From assembly GCA_014529385.2 (NCBI GenBank), contig CM043960.1, positions 123,965,043 to 124,029,042 on the forward strand: a stretch of 64,000 bases of DNA, written 5' to 3'. The notes under the pieces are model-generated. The model had not been told where the DNA came from. It saw only the letters and a list, made by a program, of their open reading frames with translations, and did not search any database. Shown here piece after piece: positions 11,225 through 25,244 of this stretch; the stretch's first letter is position 1; every line of letters starts with the position of its first letter. The translations under genes and the position numbers were made by a program. The DNA comes from Adiantum capillus-veneris (taxonomy: Eukaryota > Streptophyta > Polypodiopsida > Polypodiales > Pteridaceae).

Positions 11225-14200
11225 GTTGGTGTATTATGGCAATGGCGCTCTAGGGTTTAGTGGGGTGCTCTGCATTTTTTATATGGAGTTGGATCCAGAG
11301 GCTTGTAGTTAACCACATCTCAGGTAGAATCCTTGGGGTAAGGGTCAAGTGGGTAGGCCAATCCTTCACCATAATCAACATCTACGTTCTTTGTGATGCT
11401 AAGGCAAGAGCCAAACTATGGGTGGATCTCAAGGAACAGCCTCTCAAATGTGACTGATGCATCATGGGAGACTTCAACATGGTTGAATTTTGCAAGGACA
11501 AGATGGGATTGGCTAGTCTGCTGGCTGGTTTTGAAAAATCCAAATGGTAGGCACTCTACGAGAAATGGGTGCTGCTTGATTTGTGGAATGCAGTTCTCTA
11601 GAGTAGCTCTCTTGGCTTGACATACACGAGCTTACAACATCTCCCACCAGGTGGACTGGCTTACTCATCTATGATGCTATGTGTTGATACCTCCAAGAGC
11701 ATGTCGGATCACTTTTCCCTAAAGTTTTACATAGCTAGGGCCATTAATGACGCATGTTGCTTGGAGGGGCAGAAGAAGAAGTTAGACTCAGGGGAGCATC
11801 TCTTTAAGGACCCCATCTTCAAGTCTTTAGCTAAGACAACCCTTAACAAGCTAAGATAGGATGTGGGAGCCGCTGATGCTGGAGCGTGGCCCTCTTTGGT
11901 GCATAGAATTCAATCAACAATAAAATGAGAAAGGCCCAAAGTGAAAAAGTCTTAGGGACGCGAATAGGGAGTTGAAGGAAAAAGCAGAGGAACTAGCCAA
12001 AAGAAAGCAAGAAGGAAGAGCTCTTGAGGAAGAGCACAAACGATGGTTGGAGGCCAAAGCGCGTCTCGCTAATTACTTAGCAGATCAATAAGACCCGACT
12101 GTTGACCAGAGAGCTTCCCCTCATACCCCAACCCGCTAACCAGGCTCACTTCTTCAAAGCTCTCAAAATTAAAATAAGAAGGGATCTATATTAGCAATCA
12201 CTAACGAGAGTGGGAATGTAGTAAGAGACCATAATGTTATGGCCAGCTCATGCTCGACCATCTCAACCAAATTATTGATCAGCCCAAAGTTTGCGCTCAG
12301 GGGGTCAACGAGGCCAAACCCTTTTGGCTTGGTACGGTCAAATGTGATATATTGCCTACTAAAGCAAAAGCATTGGAGATGCCAATCTCTATCCATGAAT
12401 GTTGGATTGCCTTGCAGGCGATGGGGAAGGAAAAGTCCTCTGGTTGGGATGGACTAATTGTCAAATTTGTTAAAGAGTTCTGGGAAAATTTTAAAATCCC
12501 AATAATGCAGCTAGCTACCAGGGATCTATTAGAGGGGAAATTGGATGCCATCCTAAAAAGAGGTCTGATAAAACCTATTCCCAAGTAGGTATGTTGCTCT
12601 TTGCTAAAGTATTGGTGGCCTGTCTTGATGATGAGAATTGTGTACAAGATCATTGCTAAGGTGATTGCTCTAAGACTGGCTCCAATCTTGAACAGAATCG
12701 TCTCCCCCCACCAACATGGATTCATAAAAGGAAGGTCAATTTATGACAACATCTTGGCTGCCATGGTTGGCATTGCATACGCTTCTTTCACCAAGCAAGA
12801 ATGTATCCTCCTCTAGCTTGACCTAAGATAAGACTTATGATAGAGTCTCATGCTTTTACATTGAGACAATCATGAAGGCTTTGGGCTTTGGACCCAAAAT
12901 GTGTGCGATGGTTTGCACGTTGGGGGAAGGAAGTTACTCTGAGCTTCTCTTCAACAACAAAATAGTGGGAGGGTTTGAGGTCAAGCATTCAATCAAGCAA
13001 GGTTTCCCCCTTGTCCCACTTCTTTTTTCTATTGGCTCTCACCCTCAGGTGACTTCACTCGACGATAGTACGACGAAAGGGGAAATTCAAGGTCTTTCAC
13101 TTCCTGGCGGAAAACAACAAATCTTTTTGCAGACGATTATTTGCTCTTTCTTAAATCCAAGTAAAAAAGAAGATCCCTCAAGATTGTTCAGCTTTTTACC
13201 TCTGCCTCCAACTCAATGTACAATATTGAGAAATCAAGATTGATATCTCTCTCAGAAAGTGACTGCTTCAACCCTGCAAAATGGTCAGGAGAAGTTATAG
13301 GCAAGGGCATTGTGTTTAGGCACCTAGGCGCTCCACTTGGAGTGGGCATTATGGATAAACAGAGATTTGACTGGATTTTGACCAAAATAAATAGTAAAAT
13401 GAGAAGATGGAAGTTTGTTCTCCTCTACCATACATTTCATTTTTATCACCACTGCTAAAACTGAGCAAATCCAATTAAAAAGAATTCTTGAAGCCTATCA
13501 AACGGTTCCTCTGGAAAAGCAACATGAAAGCCACAACCCCTTGCCAATGGGGGATATGAGAATGGATAGCTAGACCTAAGAATCAAGGTGGAATTGGGAT
13601 TATTGTCCCCATGGTGCATGCAAACGCTTTGTGTGCCAAACTTGGTGTCTCTTTAATGGACCAAAAATAGGAATGGGCTATCATGTCCTGGAGTATGATA
13701 AATGACACAAAGCTTGTCTTTGTGGACATCCCTGGATCTTGGTGGCCGCAGAGGGAAACTAGCACGAAAGTGTAACAAAGTAACTTCAACCCTAGAATGG
13801 GGGGAGAATTTCAGATACTTCAAGGAACCCTCTTGCAAGTGGTCTCTCTGGCTCTCCAAATTGGAAGGGGCTCCTTAAACCCCTTTTGGAGGGAAGTTGC
13901 ATGGCTAGTAAGCAACAAAGGAATTTCTAAACTTTCTCATCTTTGAGATGACAAAGCTTTTGTTGGAAGGATATGGAGCTCATGGTGTTGCAACATAATT
14001 TGGGGATATATGAAAGGCTTCTGATCAACTAGACGGAAGTGCTGACAACCTCAATTCCACGTATCTACAGATCAAAAATAGAATGGAGAGACTGGCATTG
14101 GCCAAAAGGCCAAAAGACAAACTGTTCTCGCTTTCCAAGATTTGGAGTACCTAATGTGCTGGTGTACAAAGCGGATTGGTTTGCCCCACTCAACAAAATC

Positions 14201-14900
14201 TGGTCAAAAGAAAAAATGGTCAAAAGAACGCTGGAAAAAGAGTGTTAATACCATCTGGGAGATTAAAGGGCTTGAATACATGAAAGTGTTTTGGGGAGCC
14301 TTGCCTACTGGGATTAAGGTGCATGCTCCTGGGATCGGCTCTGACACTTGCTCTGGCTGTAGGTCAGCCTCTGAAGACCCCCTTCATTTGTTTGGCAAGT
14401 GCCCTACTTTGTGGGGGTGGCCACTAGGTTTTGCAAATGGGTATGAAGGACTTGAAAGATCATCTTCTATACAGATGACGTGATCTTGGGAGGGGGTGGA
14501 ATTCAAAGTCAGGTTGTTTTCATGTGCACGAAAACTACCATATTCTGCTATCTGAACCAGGATTGAAAGTATAAAAACCGTCAAGATTTTGAGGACAAAT
14601 TGGATGTAGCTCATTTTGATGATATTGTGCATCTGAGCATGGAGCTCATACATGTCGTAGGAGCAAGAAGAGGGTCAGCTGTGACAAGGATGAAGAATGG
14701 ATTCATGCATTGAGCTGCTTAGGATACTCAAGAGGGTAGGTGTATCATATTTGGTTTGGTATCCTCTTTTTTTGTGTACAAGCCTCTGCAAGAACCCTAG
14801 CCCCCTCAATGCATATGTAGTGCTTGAGGGAAATTGTTTTCTTTTTTAGTTAATATAAATTCTCTCAACTCACAATTGTTAGTATGGCAAAAATAAAAAT
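11225..14900 (+). pseudogene. Near full-length dead LINE (EN-RT-zinc knuckle)
   Basis: Successive pieces, in changing frames, follow the order of a plant LINE ORF2. There is an EEP endonuclease with MGDFNMVEF at about 11464, MSDHFSLKF at about 11700, a linker, RT entry at about 12415 (KSSGWDGLIVKF), and RIVSPHQHGFIKGRSIYDN at about 12700. The region leading to the active site follows (IKQGFPLVPLLF), then the catalytic FADD at 13126-13137. The C-terminus carries LHLFGKCPTLW after a CxxC (about 14345-14415). Numerous stops and frameshifts make it non-functional. The 3' end is approximate and I saw no clear target duplication. Confidence 0.8.
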
Positions 14901-15249
14901 AAAAATGTAAAGGACTTCAATGTGGCCCTTTAATGGAGGGACTCATTCACTAATTAAACAAAAGCCAAAAAAAAAAAACACCTTTCTCCCTTCTCCTCTA
15001 GTGAATGTTTTAACATGCCAATAGGGGAAAAAATTGTCATCACTCTCTATCACAACGGCTAATTATGCAAAAAACAAATCTTAGTTCATATCTCTCTCAA
15101 AACTTAAATAGGAGAATTTTTTTTTTCACCCAAAGAGCGTAGCTGCCTTTGTGATGTAGCTCCAAGCTTGAGGGTTCAAGGCTTGGCACTGGTTACATTT
15201 GATGGCTGCCACCCACTTTCTCACTGGAGAAGTTGCTCCCACGGTATGG
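14901..15249. other. Unassigned stretch
   Basis: A/T-rich, with short A and T runs. No gene is recognised. Confidence 0.4.
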
Positions 15250-15500
15250 CTCCTGTCATGCCTAGGGTAAGACCAGGCAATCCAAGGGTCAGAACTCATG
15301 TGGGGGTCCAAGGGGTGCGATATTTTTAGCGGGCTATGAGTCTATATATAGCAAGGTTGGCTGGAGAGTTACATGTGCTAGTCTCGGATAATGTCAAGCC
15401 TAGGGTAAGACCTAGCTAGCCAAGGGCCAAACTCACATGCAGTCAAGGGGTGCTATCTTTTTGCATGTGCTAGTTCCCGCAATTTCAGATTGGTATAAGA
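15250..15500 (+). repeat. Tandem LTR-like repeats with TATA motif and primer-site-like end
   Basis: Two related units begin TGTCATGCCTAGGGTAAGACC (copy 1, about 15255) and TGTCAAGCCTAGGGTAAGACC (copy 2, about 15393), and both run towards 'tgtgctagt'. Copy 1 holds the TATA-like 'tctatatata' (15341-15350). After copy 2 comes 'ttggtataagagc', close to a tRNA-Met primer site. A third copy is at 31325-31480. Together these suggest a small LTR (TRIM-like) family. The boundaries are not certain. Confidence 0.5.
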
Positions 15501-15573
15501 GCTGAGGGGGCTCAAGGAATCCATGGCAAGGAAGGAGAAGCGTTGTGGTTCTTGGGCATGGAGATGCATGCTT

Positions 15574-18835
<3,262 letters not shown>

Positions 18836-19765
18836 CAATGCATATGGCCTAACAAGAAAACTATGCAAAACATTATATTAGTTTCTTAAAAAAAATGGAT
18901 ATAGTTTCCTTTGTACATGGATCAATATTTCAAAACAAACCAATAGCTATTTAAGGCACCACACATGAACATTTGAAATTCTAACCAAATTGTTCCAAAG
19001 AGTAATACTTCTCATCAAGGACTCAAAACATTAGAACATTAACTCAAAAGTTTCCATCAAAACATGACAAGAACCATATGAAAATAACAAGACATGAATT
19101 TTAATTCTAACATCAATGCTACAAATTTCTCAATTCTTATGATTAGTCACATTCATTGTCGATGTAGACTTTCCCCCTCCAATGCATTGTCAATGCATAT
19201 GACCTAACAATAAAATAAAGAAAAACATGCTGCTAGTTTTTGAAAAAAATTGGACAGAGCTTCCTTTGTACATGGATCAATATTTCAAAACAAACCCATG
19301 GCCATTTAAGGCACCTCACAGGAGGATTTGAAATTCTAGCCAAATTGTTCCAAAGAGTGAATACTTCTCATCCACGACTCAAATTTTCAACAAAAATGCA
19401 ACAAATTTCTCAATTCTTATGATTAGTCACATTCATTGTCGATGTAGACTTTTCCCCTCCAACGCATTTTCAATGCATATGACCTAACAAGAAAACAAAG
19501 AAAAACATAATACTAGTTTTTGAAAAAAATTGGACAGAGCTTCCTTTGTACATAGGTCAATATTTCAAAACAAACCCATTAGCCATTTAAGGCACCTCAC
19601 AAGAGGATTTGAAATTCTAACCAAATTGTTCCAAAGAGTGAATACTTCTCATCCATGACTTCAAACATTAGAACATCGATTCAAAAGTTTTCATCAAAAC
19701 ATGACAAGAACCATATGCTACAAATCCCTCAATTCTCACACTCATCGTCGATGTAGAAATTCCGT
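18836..19765. repeat. Three tandem repeats of about 280-350 bp
   Basis: Units start at 'caatgcatatg[ga]cctaac': unit A at 18836-19188, B at 19189-19470 and C at 19471 to about 19765. Shared internal landmarks are 'cctttgtaca', 'caatatttcaaaacaaac', 'aaattgttccaaagagt' and 'gtcgatgtaga'. Unit B lacks about 70 bp that A and C keep (the part containing 'catgacaagaaccatatg'). Unit C runs into the downstream flank of the ParB-methyltransferase gene. Confidence 0.85.
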
Positions 19766-22269
19766 TTTCGACGCGTCTCACAGATTTCAGAATCGTATCG
19801 CATGTCTGTTTCCATGCTCCGAGCCATCTCCTCTGCGGAGACCGGCATGGAACTTCCAACCAACAAGAAAATGCATCATCAAGACAAAATACTAAACAAG
19901 ACATAGAAGCAATATCCATAAACACTAAATACCAATGTTGACATCAAAAGGATAAAAAAACATAAGCAATGTCAAAGGCATAGTAAGACGTGGGCCTCAT
20001 TAGTCATCAAAGGGATTGGCACGCGATGGCATATCACCCTCATCATCAATATCTAAGGAGGTGGAGGGGTCCTCTCTGCTCCGCTTTCTACGACGGAGTA
20101 ATGGTAGAACATATCCTGAAATCAATGGCTCATCAATGTCGAGCGCAACACATGTCTGTCCTGATCCCACACAAGTCGCCAATGCAGGGGCTGTACCACA
20201 TCCAAGATCCAAGCAAATACCTTCACGCCGATAAAGGAGCTCCACAAAGCATGCAACAAAAGAATGGCTCCGCTGCAATCCACCTCGCAATGGTCGCCTG
20301 ATGATGATCTAGCTTGAGAGAGCTCTGGAAGATGATGCATCATAAAAGAATCTGATGACTGCATGCCAAGGCAAGAAAATAGGACAGTGCTCTCTACTAC
20401 AAAGCACAGTGGATGCATACCTACTCGATGAACCATAAATAGCACAGAGCAAAGACACTGTAACAAAAGAGGCACGGTTAGAGAAAGCAACAACATAAAT
20501 CATTAGAGTATTAATACAAAGCATGTATGTCACCTCAATAGGACCGCCAAAACTTTCAAAATGACCATAGGCTCCATGATGGAGTACTAAAATACGCCGA
20601 TGAACAACCATCTCTGCAACACGACAAAACCTCTCCACCCACCCAATGGCCTCTCCTGTTCAAAGCATTAATTATTACAAACACTTACAATGATTATTAC
20701 TATCGTATGGCATGATCATAAACAAAAGGATCGCACCCGCCGTAGACACCATGATTAGAAGCCAGCCTGAATCTGCTAGCGTCGAGAATGCCAAATGAAC
20801 TCCAGCACGCACATGATCCTCACTGCAAATGTCCCAGTGAGGTAGAGTAGAGGAGCCTACTAGAGACTCACCAAAGGGGAGATCGAAGAAAATGAAATCA
20901 GCAGCCCATGGAACGGCTCTCCCCGCGCGAGTATATAGTGTAGCCTCCGAACGTGTCCGTGAAAGATGCTCATGTACGGGGATCCATATGGGATTCCGGA
21001 CTCCCGCTCTGAAGTCTGCAGCAATGGCAATGTAGTCCCCCACTATGGCCATGCACCGTGTGTCAACAAAACTATATATGTTTTGTAGTGGAGACTCCAC
21101 AAGATAAAGAAATGAGATAGTCTTCCTAGCCATGATGGTGCCAGAAGACACTGGAGCATCACAACAAGATAAAATTAGTCATCTATGAAGCATATTTTTG
21201 GAAAGCATTAACAAACTTTTATAAGACATACAAGGCATTGAGCCCACATCCTCCTCGACGATCGTATCCACAAATGTTTCCTTTTCCTTTTGAGAGTTGC
21301 GTGCATCTTAAACAAAACATTTTAAGTCAAAATACTACTAACTTATGGTTGTTTGGCATGCCAAAGAGTGAAACATACCTGCTTGTCTCGCCTCTCGTCT
21401 ATCTGTTGGTGGATTTTGTATCACAGCATCCCTCGACATCATGTCATGCAGCTCTCTTTCACGACCAAGAACATGTCCTTTTTCCATATCTATCCACCAC
21501 GGACAATTCTCAATCTCCCATGCACTCAAGGTGCGCATACTAGAGGGGTACATGCATGTGTCTTGAGTAGCCATCTGAGTCCACTGTCTTGCCAAAAAAG
21601 GCATGGCAGGTAACACATTCTTGGATACCAAAACCATAAGGAATCTACAATGAACAACTAACAAGTTACATGAAGCTCATCACATAAACATAACAAATTA
21701 ATAAAATTGCAATTAATAAATTGTTCACCTGAAAGACAAACGTTGTGCTGCCATTCGTAATGTATCTACCTTCTTCAATGCTTGCTTCTCCACATCCTTC
21801 ATCTTTGCTCCAAGAGACACTTCAATTGGAAAAAAAAAGGGCCTGGCTTCAAATTTTATCTCCTCAAAATAGAATGTGAGGGTAGAGTCATGTGGCAAAG
21901 GCACAATGCCAATCACATCCATAAGATCTGACACAATCTGAAATGCTCTTTCACAGACTCGTGCCAAAAAACCCTCTCTACGAAGCCACCTACAAGTCCA
22001 AAAAGAGTGAGAGAAAAAAAAAAGACAGTACAACAAATTCAAGATTAATTATCAAGGATCATCTTACATGCGGAAGACGTGATCTCCTTTCTTAAGACCA
22101 TATGCACCCCTTGTAATCTTGTCCGCTTCAAGCAAAGAAATCCAATGAATCTTGTTTTGAACGAGAGCATCTTGGAGTGCTATTAAGTTCAATTTCTCCA
22201 ATGTAGCCCAGCTATCATTACCCCATTTCAGAGACAAAACCCTTGCTAGCCAATTCGTCCCAAGGTTGT

Positions 22270-22865
22270 GTTAAGTATGGAGCCTGATTTACCCTTGTAA
22301 TTTTTTGTGGTAAAAGCGCACATTTGTAAGGCCCCCACTATGAGGAGAAGCCATCGCGTGTGAAGGAAAATCACTCGCCAGAAACCAAAATTTTCATGGT
22401 CCAATTTTTTCCCCCTCGCTGGAATACTATGGCCAGATGGCGGCCGGAAAGTGGTCGGAAAAGAACCGGTCGGTTGGTCGGTGGCCGGAAGTCAATGGCC
22501 GGTGGCCGAATTCAATGGCTGGTGGCCGAATTCAAAAGCGGACTTGTCTTCTCAAGGGCGGCCACACATGGACGGATTGAAGGGTCCGATTTGGACTTAT
22601 CTACACAAGGGCGGCTACACATGGCTGCCTCTCATGAGAGTGGGAAGCCCTTTTGGCCTATAAAAGGAGGCCATTTCTACACACATTTCATAGTGTGAAG
22701 TTGATGCAACAAGGTGAGTGTGAGGTGGTGAGAGTGAAGCAAGGCGGGAGCTCCATTAAGGGTATAATCCCTTTGTAAACTACTTCTTGTTTTGAAGTAC
22801 TAAAGCCATTGAGTGGCTGCTTTCCCATGGACGTAGCCCACATTGGGTGAACCACGTATATCGTG

Positions 22866-22906
<41 letters not shown>

Positions 22907-22990
22907 CTATAATCTCGTGTATGTAAATTTGTCTCTCTTCATTAAGTAATCTACTCAATTATCTATTTAGCTACGTCTTATTTCCTAACA
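22270..22990 (+). mobile_element. Solo copia LTR (721 bp), TSD GGTTG
   Basis: The sequence begins TGTTAAGTATGG and ends TTCCTAACA. It is flanked by GGTTG at 22265-22269 and 22991-22995. It is the same LTR family as the pair bounding the copia element at 39443-44998, but in the opposite orientation. It contains a (CT)n tract at 22870-22903. It splits exon 6 of the ParB-methyltransferase gene. No internal element sequence remains, as expected after LTR-LTR recombination. Confidence 0.95.
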
Positions 22991-23479
22991 GGTTGGGATC
23001 CACAATGTTAACTGCAATATGAGTATAAAAATGACAATTACTCTAATTACATATTGTACCATTCGCCACAAATAAAGAGTAGATGCAAACAAATAAAGTA
23101 CCTTCCCAATACGATCTTGATATTTGTGTGTGATCTCTTGGTGAATCCTCTCCTCTTCCTTTTTGAAGTCTTCGTCAGATAAACCATGCTTCACATTCTA
23201 CATTCTCTTCTCTTTCTCTTTTGTCATTTGAATCTAAAATCCAAAATAGGCAAGACTATATTAATAATCACACATACCAATGACAAAAGAAAGCATTTAA
23301 TTTGATTCATACATCATAGACCAATCTGCCAAGGTAACGTCGAGTGAGTAGATACCAAGGCTCGGAACCTTTGGCATACTTTTTTTGTACGACGGAAATA
23401 AGATTTTGATCCTTTTCAGGTAAACCGTTTAAGTACATCACATGATCCGCCGCACAAATGTGTGTGATATTAACGATCT

Positions 23480-23561
23480 CATCACGAAGATGAGTGGCAA
23501 CCAGAGCATGAGTACTCATGCATCACGAAGATGAGTGGCAACCAGAGCATGAGTATTCATG
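23480..23561 (-). repeat. 41-bp tandem duplication inside exon 4
   Basis: 'catcacgaagatgagtggca' starts two adjacent 41-bp copies (23480-23520 and 23521-23561) that differ at one base (agtaCtcatg against agtaTtcatg). Forty-one is not a multiple of three, so the duplication shifts the reading frame of the host exon. With one copy removed the ParB-region frame is continuous. Confidence 0.9.
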
Positions 23562-25059
23562 CTGCATTGATATATCATGTAAACATTCAAATATACGATA
23601 ACTTAAATACTAGCAAAGTTGAACAAGCAAAACACTTACAAGTTCATTCTTTGCAAACTGCTTAGCAACGCAATCTCAGGCACTTTGGTAGGATCTATGA
23701 TAGTGCACAAAACACGACAACGCTTCTCCTTAGAAGTGGAAAACCTTTCTTTAATTGCCTCTGTCCATGCCACAGTACGATGATTCCCTTCCCAAACATA
23801 GAACATGTGATTGACAAGATCTTGAAACTTTGGTTTCTTTTTCAATTCACATTCAAATTCATCATTGATCTCATTCCATAGAGGTCCCCATGTTGCTTTG
23901 ATCTCATCTTGAGTACACACAAAAGTTAAACTTTAAACAAAATCCAAAGAATGTGCACAATGGCAAAAAGATAGAAAGTATTGATATACCTCTCACAAGG
24001 CTCTCCTCTCTTTTGCATGTCAATAAAGAGACAATGAAAGCTCCTTTTTCTAGCATATAGCCTTCTTTTGTGAAGGCAGACTTCAACCCACTAAGATCGT
24101 CTCTCAACCCTCTCACCCTTGCATATGGAATCAATCTGCACAAGGGAATAGAGGGACAATCAAAGCAGCTAAATATACGTGTGCTCTCAAGCATAGTTGC
24201 TCCCCTATGCATGAAGATTTTTTGCTCATCCTCCATTTCTGCGGCTGCACTAACCTCGTCCCTTATCTCCCATGGGACTATCTGCAACCCATTCTCCTCA
24301 AAGGCTAGTGTCTCATCTATCTCATGTAAAGATCCCTGCCCCATGTCCATAGATAGAATCTCCTCTTCTTGTGTTTCTAGCTCCTCTACCATGATAGTAG
24401 CTGAAACCGAAGAGACTTGGTCACTACTGTCCACCTGACCATAAGAGATTTGGTCACTACTCCTCCCTCTCCGGGCACGACCACGGGATCTAGGGCTGAT
24501 CCAACGTAAATAAACAATTCAACATTTTTAGTAACCTTCAAAAAGAAATCAATTGTTGACGGAAGCACATAATGAACCATAAAGTATTGTTATGGAATAA
24601 TAAAATGAAACAAAATTGAATATAGAGCACTATTTCAAATACTATGCATAGCCCATGAGATACATCTTCAATAGATTTTAGAAACCAAGGCTATTTATTT
24701 ATTCCAACATTATTAAAAAATGTAAAAAATTCATAATAATATTTAATTGCAGATATTTAAAACTTTGAAACACCTGGCAGGAGGATGCCCTCTTCGATTA
24801 GATGTACCATTTTTGCATGCCATCGATTGCCCTTGTTGTGAATTGACCTACACAAGTCAAAGCTAAACTTAAATTTGCAAACATGGCATAAGTAGCTCTA
24901 CATTTAAAATAAAGTTGTATTAGCAAAAAAACAAACAAAATGCACAATCTCTAGTTGGTTGGACATAATGATACATCATTTAACACCATTTGGTGGGAAG
25001 CAATTGGCTAAGCAAGCCAACCACGAAAAAATTTCAAGCCTGTCGATAGGGCCGCGCGC

Positions 25060-25243
25060 CGGCGTTCGGTCATTGGGACAACCCACAAAGAGTAAATGTT
25101 TAGAAATTAGGTTACTTTTTACACATTTTTTCCTCTATTTTAGCTTGGAATTTCTTCTTTTCCCCTTGCGCTCAACAAGAATTTTGGAAATTGAAAAATG
25201 ACAGGAAATTAAGCTGACACACATTTTGTGTGCATCGTGTGCA
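25060..25243. mobile_element. hAT-like MITE, copy 3 (degraded)
   Basis: Starting near 'gcgttcgg' it shares with the 36759 copy (reverse orientation) the series 'tagaaattaggttac', 'cctctatttt', 'ctcaacaagaattttggaaa' and 'aagctgacacacatttt'. Part of the left half is missing, and the right terminal repeat is hard to see. It abuts the 5' end of the transposase remnant. Confidence 0.6.
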
Positions 25244-25244
25244 T

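Larger units (their letters stand above)
20000..24823 (-). pseudogene. ParB-like/DNA methyltransferase fusion gene, 12 exons, disrupted
   Basis: Exons inferred from GT-AG sites and frame continuity: 24823-24774, 24495-23990, 23907-23640, 23561-23313, 23233-23102, 23011-22991 plus 22264-22068, 21989-21729, 21644-21379, 21306-21233, 21150-20737, 20655-20534 and 20308-20000. Introns are mostly 72-90 bp. The start is the ATG at 24823, giving MACKNGTSNRRG, and the total is about 940 residues. Residues about 139-260 resemble a ParB nuclease-like domain (LIPYARVRG, then GNHR at 23788-23777, then an 'IDPTKVPEIALLSSLQRMN' end). The C-terminus has methyltransferase motif IV as DLPF (20884-20873, about residue 750), followed about 125 residues later by the SAM-binding motif DLGCGT (20209-20192). 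IV before I is the beta/gamma amino-methyltransferase order. Lesions are a solo LTR in exon 6, a 41-bp duplication in exon 4, TAG in exon 5, and a phase mismatch at the exon 5/6 junction. The exon 12 acceptor is the least certain. The ParB-plus-methylase layout is known from bacteria and phages; the eukaryotic origin by transfer is inferred. Confidence 0.75.

Noticed and set aside
18836..19765. CRISPR-like or rDNA spacer array
   Set aside because: Units are 280-350 bp and adjacent, without unique spacers or rRNA sequence.
20122..20496. 124-codon minus-strand frame through the SAM-motif region in a different frame
   Set aside because: It reads across a predicted intron and shows no motif. The frame with DLGCGTAPALATC is clearly the coding one.
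20309..20638. Treating the exon 11 open frame as an independent small protein
   Set aside because: Its first 40 residues continue the methyltransferase fold after a GT-AG junction, and the remainder is intron.
25230..25244. ATG at 25230 as the true transposase start
   Set aside because: The first codons overlap the end of a MITE copy and precede the conserved block AHVYDPFV. The real N-terminus is missing.
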